From Haloechinothrix halophila YIM 93223 (GTDB lineage: Bacteria > Actinomycetota > Actinomycetes > Mycobacteriales > Pseudonocardiaceae), in assembly GCF_000504245.1 (NCBI RefSeq), contig NZ_KI632509.1:4739502-4803501 (forward strand): a stretch of 64,000 bases of DNA. The letters run 5' to 3'. Of the stretch, positions 49,574 through 57,690 are shown one piece after another (within the stretch, counting starts at the first letter, position 1; each line of letters opens with the position of its first letter). Below the pieces are notes generated by a model. The model did not search any database. It worked only from the letters and a program-made list of their open reading frames with translations, and was not told the DNA's origin. Position numbers and translations under genes: made by a program.

Positions 49574-51074
49574 GGATACCCTCCTTCGGGTCGTGGAGCG
49601 CGTCTTCGTACCGCTCCCGAATGCGTTGCCGGATCGGTTTGAACTGCGATGTGAGCAGGCCGTTGCCTGTCGTGAACGGTTCGGAGGCCACGATCACGCG
49701 GGCGACGCGCTCGTCCTTTTCGGACTCCGAGTTGACGCTGTCAAGCGCGGAAGCGATCGCCGGCGCGTCGGTACCTTCCGAATGGGGCGAGACGACCGCG
49801 ACAAGTTCCGTTTGCTTGGGACAGAAGATCACGCACTCCGCAACGGCTCCGGTATGGCGGAACCGTTCCTCGATCGGGCGAGCGAGGACGTTCTTCCCGT
49901 TCTCGAGGACGATGACGTCGTCGGACCTGCCGTGGATGTAGAGGTAACCGTCGCTGTCGAGGTGCCCACGATCACCGGTACGGACCACACCGTCCGGCAG
50001 GAAGATCTTGTCACTCGCGCCGGATTCCGCGTAGGTGTAAGCCACATTGACCGGGTAATCGCTGCGGACACACACGACACCATCGTCGTCGATGATGATC
50101 TCCTTGCCCGGCATCGCCTTGCCCACGCTTCCCTGCCGGTGCGCTCGCGGGTGGTTCTTGGTCGCGATGCAGGTTTCGTTCAGCCCGTAGCCCTCGTACA
50201 TGGGCAACCCCGCATCATTGAAGAACCGCAAGGTGGCGGGATCGGCGGGCGCCGAGCCCGTCCACAAGTAACGGATTCTGTCGCCCATGAGCTCGGTAGC
50301 CGCCACGCTCGCGTCCGTGCCCGCGCGCACCTGGCTCTCGAGATATCGCCTCGCGGCATCGAAGAACCCGGGGACCCCCATGACAACCGTCGGCCGGACG
50401 GCAGACATCACCGCGAACGCGGACTGGTAGGTGGTGATGGTGACGTCATGTCCCCAGCGCAGCGCCGAGTAGATCCAATAGCGCTGCTGAAGCAGTGCCA
50501 GCGGGAGGAACACCAGGAGGTTGTCCCCTCGGTCATGCTGGAAGATCTCCTGCACCGCATTCAGCGAGGAGTCGATGCTCCCGACCGTCGCCTCCAGTCC
50601 TTTCGGGACACCGGTTGAGCCTGACGTGAACTTCACCGTCGTCGTCTCATCGGGCCGGTAGTGAACGGGCTCCAGCGACGCCGCCGTGTCGGCGAAGTCA
50701 CCGACGTCCGATAGCGGGCGTATCCTCGGGTCACGCTCGTCGGATGGCACCTTGTCCGCGTACAGGACGGTGAGATCGTAGCGATCCAGCAGGTCCGCCG
50801 CTGGTGCGAACTTGTCCGGCTCGAACCCTGCCGTCTGTACTTTGAGGAGCAGCCCCGCGAGATCGAGCAACGCCCATTCCAGGCTGTTACCCGCGAGGAT
50901 TCCGACCCGATCCCCCGGCCGGATTCCCTGGTCGCGTAACCCGTTGGCGACCGATCGCGCCTGCTGGTAGATCGTCGCCAGCGGTACGGTTCGCGTCCCG
51001 CCTATTCCGGCAACGGTCAGCTCGCCCTCGTGCCGGGGAACGTCGGCGACGATGTGGTTGATGACCGACTCCAT
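49557..51074 (-). CDS. Stand-alone AMP-forming ligase (ANL superfamily)
   Basis: The 505-residue protein is a long-chain acyl-CoA-synthetase-like ligase: P-loop KFTSGSTGVPKGLEA near residue 150, YEGYGLNETC near residue 290, TGDRGHLDSDGYLYIHGRSD near residue 365 and NGKNVLARPIEERF. The C-terminal half keeps LTSQFKPIRQRI. It probably adenylates a small acid such as hydrazinoacetate and loads it on the adjacent carrier protein, as stand-alone adenylation enzymes do in hydrazino-acid pathways; the substrate is inferred. The start is ATG 51074 with GGGGGAG upstream; GTG 51086 overlaps the NRPS stop and is less likely. Confidence 0.85.
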   Translation of the reverse strand: MESVINHIVADVPRHEGELTVAGIGGTRTVPLATIYQQARSVANGLRDQGIRPGDRVGILAGNSLEWALLDLAGLLLKVQTAGFEPDKFAPAADLLDRYDLTVLYADKVPSDERDPRIRPLSDVGDFADTAASLEPVHYRPDETTTVKFTSGSTGVPKGLEATVGSIDSSLNAVQEIFQHDRGDNLLVFLPLALLQQRYWIYSALRWGHDVTITTYQSAFAVMSAVRPTVVMGVPGFFDAARRYLESQVRAGTDASVAATELMGDRIRYLWTGSAPADPATLRFFNDAGLPMYEGYGLNETCIATKNHPRAHRQGSVGKAMPGKEIIIDDDGVVCVRSDYPVNVAYTYAESGASDKIFLPDGVVRTGDRGHLDSDGYLYIHGRSDDVIVLENGKNVLARPIEERFRHTGAVAECVIFCPKQTELVAVVSPHSEGTDAPAIASALDSVNSESEKDERVARVIVASEPFTTGNGLLTSQFKPIRQRIRERYEDALHDPKEGIRARQP

Positions 51075-51082
51075 TACCCGTA

Positions 51083-54000
51083 TCACTCCCCCGCTGTCAC
51101 GGCGACGATGTGATTGGCCATCGCCCGCACCGTGTTGAGCCCGTAGATCGCATCGACAGGCAGCGCCACCCCGTAGCGGCCCCGCACCGCCGTCAGGATG
51201 CGCGCCGCGGTGAGCGAGTCCCCGCCGAGAGCGGTGAAGTCCGCGTCGACGTCGACGTCGATGCCGCGCAGCGCCGTCGACCAGATCTCGGCGACCTCCG
51301 CTTCCAACGCGGGGTCGGTGGCCGTCGAAGGCTCGCCGCTCGCGGTGTCGAGCGGGAACTCGGCTAGCGCCTTGCGATCGACCTTCCGGTTGCGGTTCAG
51401 CGGCAACGCCTCGTGCCAGACGGCGTGTGCCGGGAGCATGTACTCCGGAAGGTCGGTACGAAGCGCCGCGCGCAGCTCGTCGAGTGACGGCACGCGGTCG
51501 GCATCGCGCGCCACGAGATGCGCCACGAGCACCGTCCCGCTGGCCCCCTCACGAGCGACAACGGCGGCCTCGGCAACGGAGTCCGTTGCCACAAGGCGGG
51601 TCTCGATCTCACCCGTCTCGATCCGATAGCCATTGACCTTGATCTGGAAGTCGATCCGGCCCAGGATGTCGATCGTCCCGTCGGGGAGGTACCGCCCCAG
51701 GTCGCCGGTGCGGTACAGCCGCTCGCCGGTGTCCTTGTCGTGGATGTAGCGCTCCGCGGTCAGCTCGGGTGCGTTCCAGTATCCCGGCGTGACGCCGGTA
51801 CCGGCCGCGAGGATCTCCCCAGGAACCCAGTCGGGACAATCACGCCCGTCACCGTCGCGGATGTAGGCGCGATTGTTCCCGTTGGGACGTCCATAAGGCA
51901 CGGGCTCGTCCTCGGGGTGATCCGGTGGGATCGAGTAGCGCACGTTCCAGATCGTGGTCTCCGTCGGCCCTCCCAACGACTCAACGCGCAAGTTCGGTCG
52001 TTGCCGGTACAAAGCGCTGGGAAGATCGGGAGGGATCCGGTCGCCGCTCATCATCACGAGGCGAAGCGAAGGCGGCAGCGGCCGTTCCTGGTCGAGCAGC
52101 ATGCGAACGATCGCGGGGACGGAGTTCCACACCGTCACCCCGGCATCGGTGGCGAGCTCGCTCCAGTGCTCCGGGTCCGCCGCGCGGTCGGCGTCGGGTA
52201 GCACCAGTGCGGCACCGGCGCTGAGGGAACCGAAGACGTCCCACACCGACAGGTCGAAGGTAAACGCGCTGATGGCGAAGAATCTGTCGGCCGGTTCGAT
52301 GCCGAATCGTCCGGCACAGTCCTCGACCACGTTGGTCACGTTCTCGTGAGTGACAGCCACACCCTTGGGATCCCCGGTACTGCCCGAGGTGTAGAGGATG
52401 TAGGCCAGCTCGTCCGGTGTCGCGTCCACCGGGCGTGCCGGTGTCTCTCCCGGAGGGGGCTCGGCAAGGTCGAGTGCTGGTATGCCGTAGTCGATGTCAG
52501 CCGCGTTCGTGACGACCAGCCGGGCGCCGCCGTCGCGGAGGTAGTAGCCCTGGCGGGCAGCCGGAAGGTCGGGATCGATCGGGATGTAGGCCGCTCCCGC
52601 GAACAGCGTGCCGAGGATACCCGCGATCTGGTCGGGACCGCGCCGCAGCACGAGCCCGACCCGGTCACCGCGCTCGATCCCGTGCTCGCGCAGCCAGGAG
52701 GCGATGCCTCCCGCCCTGCGATACAGGTCGCCGTAGCCCACCCGCTCCCGCGACGTGATGACGGCGGGCGCGTCCGGATCGTGCGTCGCGTGATGTGCGA
52801 AGGCGTCGGTGAGCATGGCCGGATGCCGGTCGGCCGCGGTGTCGTTGGCCGCGCGGCGCCGCTCGCGTTGCTCGGCGGGAAGCAGGTCGAAGCCGTACTC
52901 CGACCATGCGGGCTCGTCGCACAACCGGTGCAGCAGCGTCTCAAGGGCTCCGGCCAGAGCGTCGAGCATACCCGAGGGATAGAGCGCCTCGACCGCGTCG
53001 AGCCGGACGACGAGCTCGCCGTGTTGCTGGAGGACGAACACGTCAAGGTACACCTGTGGTGTCTGCGATACCGTGAACACCTCCGGCCCGAACCGTTCCA
53101 GCGTCGAGCCGTCGACGCCGTCGAGCGCGTCCAGCGTGCTATTGAACGTGTACGGCATCGCGGTGTGCTGGCCGACGCCGTGCTGCCGTGCCAGGTCACG
53201 CATGACGTCGATGCCGGAGTAGTGCCGGTGATCGAGATCCGTCCGCAGTTGTTCCTGCAGCGCGCGGGCACGCTCACCGAACGTGCGCGACCGGTCGAGG
53301 TTCACCGCGAGCAGCAACGGATCGGAGAACTGGCCAATCGCCCGGAACGCCTCGGGATGGACGGGCTGTCGCTGCGCGACGGTGGTGTTGACGGTGAACC
53401 GGGGCCCGGCTCCCCACAGCGACAGGACCTCCGCCCACGCGGTCAGCACGCCGACCGACCTGCTGACACCGGCGGCCGTGACGCGCTGCTGGAACCGGCT
53501 CCAGGCATCGGCCTTGAGCCGCACGTGTCGCGGCACCACGCGGGTCCCGTCCAACGCGCCGGGATCCTTCGCCAGCGGCAGTTGCGGTGCGGGAAGGAGG
53601 TCGTGCAGCCGAGAAAGCCAGTAGTCGCGGGAGCGCTGGTACGCCGGTGTGTCACGCAGCGCGGCCATCGCGTTGACGTGGACACGGAAGTCCATACCTT
53701 CGCCACCGTCTGCGGCGCCACCGGCGCTGTAGTACCGGTGCCACTCGGCGAAGAGCAGGAACATACTGATCCCGTCGACGGCCATCCCGTCGTGGTTGAC
53801 GTGCAGCACCATCTCGTCATCGGCGAGCACCGTGACTTCCGCATCGAGCAGCGGCCCCGCCGGTGGAAGCGTGAGATGGGACCGGCGCTCCCGCGTCACC
53901 AGCCGCTTTCGCTGCCGCTCGGGAGGATCGAGTTCCCGGAGATCGGTTACGGTCAACCGTGGGTAGGTCCCGGTCACGGCTTGCCGCTCCGCGTCGAGGA

Positions 54001-54352
54001 CACACAACCGGAGCGCGGGGTGCGCGGCTGCGGTGGTCTCGAGCGCGCGCTGCAATGCCGCCAGGTCCCATACCCCTTCGATCTCATGGTAGACCTGGTT
54101 GGACACGTCGCCGATGTCGAACAGACCCGATCTGCCCACGAAGTAGCCACGCTGTAGCGGCGTGAGCCCGAAGCTGTCCTCGGCAGCGGCCAGGTGCTCG
54201 AGCAGTTCCGGCTTGCCTGCCTGCAACCGGTCGACCAGCTCCGGTGTCATCGCCTCCCTGCGGCCCTCGATCCTCAGGTTTCCGTCGACGACGGAGATGG
54301 CGAGACCGGAGTTCTCCAGGTCGGCCAGAATAGCGGCGGGTGTATCGGTCAT
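51083..54352 (-). CDS. NRPS module: TubC docking - heterocyclization-type C - A - PCP
   Basis: The 1089-residue protein has a TubC-type N-terminal docking domain (residues ~5-55) and a condensation domain (~60-490) of the heterocyclization lineage: FGLTPLQRGYFVGRS, and DGMAVDGIS at 188-196 (DxxxxD replaces HHxxxDG). The A domain (~505-1000) has YTSGSTGDPKG, and the PCP (~1015-1085) has LGGDSLTA. My reading of the Stachelhaus positions is D700 L701 W704 N743 M767 S769 L793 I801 W802 plus Lys, i.e. DLWNMSLIWK, one change from the Cys code DLYNMSLIWK. There is no thioesterase or oxidase. The module would add Cys (or Ser/Thr) to a carrier-bound hydrazino acyl group. The 4-bp overlap with the gene before it and the docking domain suggest handover from another carrier. 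Confidence 0.88.
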   Translation of the reverse strand: MTDTPAAILADLENSGLAISVVDGNLRIEGRREAMTPELVDRLQAGKPELLEHLAAAEDSFGLTPLQRGYFVGRSGLFDIGDVSNQVYHEIEGVWDLAALQRALETTAAAHPALRLCVLDAERQAVTGTYPRLTVTDLRELDPPERQRKRLVTRERRSHLTLPPAGPLLDAEVTVLADDEMVLHVNHDGMAVDGISMFLLFAEWHRYYSAGGAADGGEGMDFRVHVNAMAALRDTPAYQRSRDYWLSRLHDLLPAPQLPLAKDPGALDGTRVVPRHVRLKADAWSRFQQRVTAAGVSRSVGVLTAWAEVLSLWGAGPRFTVNTTVAQRQPVHPEAFRAIGQFSDPLLLAVNLDRSRTFGERARALQEQLRTDLDHRHYSGIDVMRDLARQHGVGQHTAMPYTFNSTLDALDGVDGSTLERFGPEVFTVSQTPQVYLDVFVLQQHGELVVRLDAVEALYPSGMLDALAGALETLLHRLCDEPAWSEYGFDLLPAEQRERRRAANDTAADRHPAMLTDAFAHHATHDPDAPAVITSRERVGYGDLYRRAGGIASWLREHGIERGDRVGLVLRRGPDQIAGILGTLFAGAAYIPIDPDLPAARQGYYLRDGGARLVVTNAADIDYGIPALDLAEPPPGETPARPVDATPDELAYILYTSGSTGDPKGVAVTHENVTNVVEDCAGRFGIEPADRFFAISAFTFDLSVWDVFGSLSAGAALVLPDADRAADPEHWSELATDAGVTVWNSVPAIVRMLLDQERPLPPSLRLVMMSGDRIPPDLPSALYRQRPNLRVESLGGPTETTIWNVRYSIPPDHPEDEPVPYGRPNGNNRAYIRDGDGRDCPDWVPGEILAAGTGVTPGYWNAPELTAERYIHDKDTGERLYRTGDLGRYLPDGTIDILGRIDFQIKVNGYRIETGEIETRLVATDSVAEAAVVAREGASGTVLVAHLVARDADRVPSLDELRAALRTDLPEYMLPAHAVWHEALPLNRNRKVDRKALAEFPLDTASGEPSTATDPALEAEVAEIWSTALRGIDVDVDADFTALGGDSLTAARILTAVRGRYGVALPVDAIYGLNTVRAMANHIVAVTAGE

Positions 54353-56598
54353 GCTGCCTCCCCGGCAACAGTGGCGAGCACCGTGGCATCGACCCGCTCG
54401 ACGAGCCGGGACGCCACGGTTGTCAGCGGCACGTCCGCGACAAGGACATCCAGCGGCACATCAGCCTTCAGCTCGGTCAGCAGGTAGTACTGCAGCGTCG
54501 TCACCGCCAGCGAGCTCATCCCGAGCGCTGGCATGGATTTATGGATGATGTCGCCGTCGGCAGGCTGCTGTGTCAGTTTCGCGACCTTGTCGCGGAGCCA
54601 GTCAAGCAACAACGGAGAGGGATGCGCTGCGGTGAAGAAATCCGTCGCTGCCAGCGTGCACGCGCTGCCCGGTTCCACGAGCGCGACGGTGTCCGGCCAG
54701 GCGTCGAGCTGGGCGAGCCCCAGCGCGTCGATGAGCCGACCGGAGAAGCGCGGCATCAGCGGTGCTGACACGCTGCCGAGCAGCCGCGCCGCCGCCAGTT
54801 CCAGAGCGACGGCCGTGCGTGCCTCCGAATCCCATTCCGGGAGGTCACGCAGCGGGGACTGCTGGCGGGAGAACGCGCGTGCGTCGGCGACGATCGCGTC
54901 GAGCACGGCCCCCGCGTGCCGCAACGAGAACGCCTCCGGGTTGAGTGCTGTGGTGATCTCGTCGAGGTGCAGGGACAGGCGAGCGAGAAACGCCGTGTGT
55001 TCCGCCGTCCAGGTTCCGGCGTCGGGAGCGCTGCCGTCGTAGTCGCGGCGCACGCGCTCGCCAACGTCGTGCAGCCACCGCTGCCACTGTCCCACCAGCG
55101 TCTCGGCGACAGCGTGCTCGAAGTCGGCGCGACGGAAGTCGGTGCGCTCGTCCTCCGGCCTGGTGCTGCTCAGATAGTAGCGAACAGCGTCGACGCTGTC
55201 GGGGGTGAGGATCTCCTTACCCCACACGACATGCTGGCGGCTTGTGGAGAACTTCTCCCCTTCGAGGAGGTAGAACTCGTTGAGGTGGTAGTCGATGTCG
55301 GGTTTCCACTCCGGAAACGCCAGCCGGTAGAGCGCGGGGTAGAGGATGGCGTGGTAGAAGCTGTTGTCGTAGCCGAAGAAGTGGACGATCTTCCAGTCGG
55401 CTTCCGGCTCGTCCCACGACCAGCTCTCACCCACTGTCTCGGCCAGCCGCTCGATGCCGTACAGGAAGCCGTAGCTCATCTCCGGCCACACCCAGATAAC
55501 CTGGCCGGAAAGCTCGTCCTGCTCCGGTTCGACACCCCACGTGGCCGGATGGGACAGCGGAAGGTCGAGCGCGTCCCTTCCGAACACGCGGCGAGCCAGT
55601 TCGCGGAGCCGCACTGGGACCCGTCCTGACCGATAGTGCTCGGCGATGGCGTCGGCGAACTCGTGCAGCGGCAGCATGTAGCGATCCATGTCGACGACAC
55701 GCGGCTCGGACTCGCTGTACCGAGAGCGTGGCGTCACCAGATCGGTCACGACGTTGGGCTCGCCGCACTCCTCGCAGATGTTGCCGCCGGTAGGTCCGGA
55801 GCATCCCGGGCAGTCACCGCTGACAGCGACCTCGTAGAGGTACTGGCCGTCGTCACCGTCCACAAGGGCCGGTCCGGCTGCCGGACGCACCCACCCCGAA
55901 GCGATCAGCCGCGAGAAGAAGCGCCGGAGCCCCTGCTCGTACTCCTCGTCGGTACTGGTGACCGTGAACTGGTCCACCTCGATGTCCATCGCCTCGAGCG
56001 TGGCGGCGATCTCCCGCCCGTAGTGTCGCGCCGTTTCGGCGGGTGTGCTGCCGTCACGCGCGGCGGCGGCTTGCACATAGCTCTGGAAGTCGTCGCTCCC
56101 GGTCACATGCCAGGCCCTGTTGCCGAGCAGGCGCTGGTACCGGACATAGACATCGGCACCGAGGTAGGGCCCCGACAGGTGCCCCAGGTGCAAGTCCCCG
56201 TTCGGCGTGGGCGGGGTGGAGAAGACGAACTGCGGACGTCCGGAGGCGTGCGGCCGGGTCCGTGAGACCGCCGAGAGCCGCGCGCGCTCGGTGTCACGCC
56301 AGTATTGCGTGAAGAACACGAGATCCTCGTCCCCGGTATTGGTAATGATGTGGGACTCGAACGGCTCGAACAACGCCACCGTGCCCGCACCAGCGCGACA
56401 CGTACGACCGTCGACGGTCAGTTCCCCCGTCCCGGCGACGATCACGAACATCTCAGTCTCATCGTGCTGATGGCTGGTCGAGCTCACCCCGGGCCGAACA
56501 CGGCCCCATCCCGCACCGACCTCGAGCCCCTCGACAGGGGACATGTCGATGCCGAACGCACTGGATAGGTCTGCTTCGTCGTAGTGGTTCAGAATCAC
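54349..56598 (-). CDS. Cupin / methionyl-tRNA-synthetase-like hydrazine synthetase with C-terminal carrier domain
   Basis: The 749-residue protein has three parts. A cupin (residues ~25-105) carries HQHDETEMF at 43-51 with the HxHxxxE metal ligands. A MetRS-like class I domain (~120-640) has HLGHL at 137-141 (HIGH), KFSTS at 449-453 (KMSKS) and a zinc knuckle CPGC...CEEC at 263-278. The C-terminal ~85 residues read LGMSSLA with Ser696, a phosphopantetheine-carrier motif. Cupin-MetRS enzymes such as Spb40 couple N6-hydroxylysine to glycine or glutamate: the MetRS part makes an ester and the cupin rearranges it to N-N. The carrier domain is an addition I do not recall in those enzymes. The start is GTG 56598 behind GAGAGG; the reading to 56730 overlaps the oxidase gene. 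Confidence 0.9.
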   Translation of the reverse strand: MILNHYDEADLSSAFGIDMSPVEGLEVGAGWGRVRPGVSSTSHQHDETEMFVIVAGTGELTVDGRTCRAGAGTVALFEPFESHIITNTGDEDLVFFTQYWRDTERARLSAVSRTRPHASGRPQFVFSTPPTPNGDLHLGHLSGPYLGADVYVRYQRLLGNRAWHVTGSDDFQSYVQAAAARDGSTPAETARHYGREIAATLEAMDIEVDQFTVTSTDEEYEQGLRRFFSRLIASGWVRPAAGPALVDGDDGQYLYEVAVSGDCPGCSGPTGGNICEECGEPNVVTDLVTPRSRYSESEPRVVDMDRYMLPLHEFADAIAEHYRSGRVPVRLRELARRVFGRDALDLPLSHPATWGVEPEQDELSGQVIWVWPEMSYGFLYGIERLAETVGESWSWDEPEADWKIVHFFGYDNSFYHAILYPALYRLAFPEWKPDIDYHLNEFYLLEGEKFSTSRQHVVWGKEILTPDSVDAVRYYLSSTRPEDERTDFRRADFEHAVAETLVGQWQRWLHDVGERVRRDYDGSAPDAGTWTAEHTAFLARLSLHLDEITTALNPEAFSLRHAGAVLDAIVADARAFSRQQSPLRDLPEWDSEARTAVALELAAARLLGSVSAPLMPRFSGRLIDALGLAQLDAWPDTVALVEPGSACTLAATDFFTAAHPSPLLLDWLRDKVAKLTQQPADGDIIHKSMPALGMSSLAVTTLQYYLLTELKADVPLDVLVADVPLTTVASRLVERVDATVLATVAGEAA

Positions 56599-56602
56599 GG
56601 CT

Positions 56603-57688
56603 TCACCTCTCGCTGTTGTTACGGGCACCGACCGGCGTCGCGGTAGTGGGAGTGGCACCGAGCGCGGCAACGACCTCGGTGGCGATGGCGGGGGCCAGCC
56701 GGTACCCGGAGCCTCCTGCGGCGGAAGCAACGACCAGTCCGGGCGACAGTTCGGCTACCACCGGCGCACCAGCGGCGCTGTAGGCGTCGCAGAACACGCG
56801 GCCCGAACGGCAACGGTCCGCCAGCCACGGCGAGTAATGCCCGAGAACGGCGCGTGCTGTCGTGAGATCGCCGGGTGCGAGCCCTGTCACGACCGAATCG
56901 GGATCGACGTCCCACTCATCGCAGGTATAGCTGAAGAGCAGGTGCCCGCGATGGTGTACAGGTAGCAGGAAGGCGTCCTCGCCGTGAAAGATCGTCAACT
57001 CCTCGTCGGGACGGGGAGTCACGTCGACGTGAACCGAAACGATCTTCTTGATCCGGATACCCAACGTCGCTGTCAGTTCCGTCCACGGCGGACGGTTCAC
57101 CCACGGCCCTTGAGTCAGGACCACCTGGCGTGCGCGCAGCTCAGCACCGTGGCTGAGCGTCAAGCGGTAGCCGTCTCCGTCACCGTCGATGGCGACGACG
57201 GCGCTGCCCTCCCAGACGGTGGTACTTCCACGCAGTGCGGTCAGCAGGCGTCGAGCCACGGAAGGCACGTCGGCATAGTGACACCCCCGTACCGACCACG
57301 CCCTCGTTCCCGACGGGCGACTCCAGCCCCGCACATCCACCTGATCGAGCGGGAGTGGCCGGAGTTCGGCGAGCTCCAGATAGGACTCCTCGACCACATC
57401 GGCGCTCGCATCCGGTGCCACTACGGCGCAGGCGATGTCGCGCACCGGCAACTCGCACTCGGCAATGTGCCGTTGCCAGTAATGATGGCTGAACTCACTC
57501 ATGGACCTGACCCGCTCGTTCCCGCCACGTGGAAAGTGGACTCCCGCCGAACGGCTACTTGCTCCCTGCCCGATCAGGTCCCGTTCGAACACGGTGATGC
57601 GCGCGCCGGGCAGCGCCGACACCAGCTCGCGACTGACGACCGCGCCGATGATCCCTCCCCCGACGACGGCGATGTCGGTCTCGTTCAC
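56603..57688 (-). CDS. FAD-dependent oxidoreductase, DadA/DAO family
   Basis: The 361-residue protein has the FAD motif IAVVGGGIIGAVVSREL (residues ~6-22), GASSRSAGVHFPRGG near residue 43 and a C-terminal GLVVASAAGGSGYRLAP. Homologues in hydrazine pathways oxidise the lysine-derived C-N bond of the N6-(carboxymethylamino)-lysine product and release hydrazinoacetate plus 2-aminoadipate 6-semialdehyde. It lies between the hydroxylase and the hydrazine synthetase, 2 bp after the former and 4 bp before the GTG of the latter. The start is GTG 57688. Confidence 0.87.
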   Translation of the reverse strand: MNETDIAVVGGGIIGAVVSRELVSALPGARITVFERDLIGQGASSRSAGVHFPRGGNERVRSMSEFSHHYWQRHIAECELPVRDIACAVVAPDASADVVEESYLELAELRPLPLDQVDVRGWSRPSGTRAWSVRGCHYADVPSVARRLLTALRGSTTVWEGSAVVAIDGDGDGYRLTLSHGAELRARQVVLTQGPWVNRPPWTELTATLGIRIKKIVSVHVDVTPRPDEELTIFHGEDAFLLPVHHRGHLLFSYTCDEWDVDPDSVVTGLAPGDLTTARAVLGHYSPWLADRCRSGRVFCDAYSAAGAPVVAELSPGLVVASAAGGSGYRLAPAIATEVVAALGATPTTATPVGARNNSER

Positions 57689-57690
57689 GG

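Noticed and set aside
52346-54157. 603-codon plus-strand frame opposite the NRPS gene
   Set aside because: It is a mirror frame of the NRPS coding sequence: Arg/Val/His-rich, no domain, and no ribosome site. Similar frames opposite ahcY (19915-21306) and metK (26548-28002) were also dropped.
54349-56730. Housekeeping methionyl-tRNA synthetase
   Set aside because: The fused cupin, the carrier tail, the lysine hydroxylase and DAO neighbours and altered HIGH/KMSKS motifs fit a hydrazine synthetase; the longer start (56730) is also rejected because it overlaps the oxidase gene.
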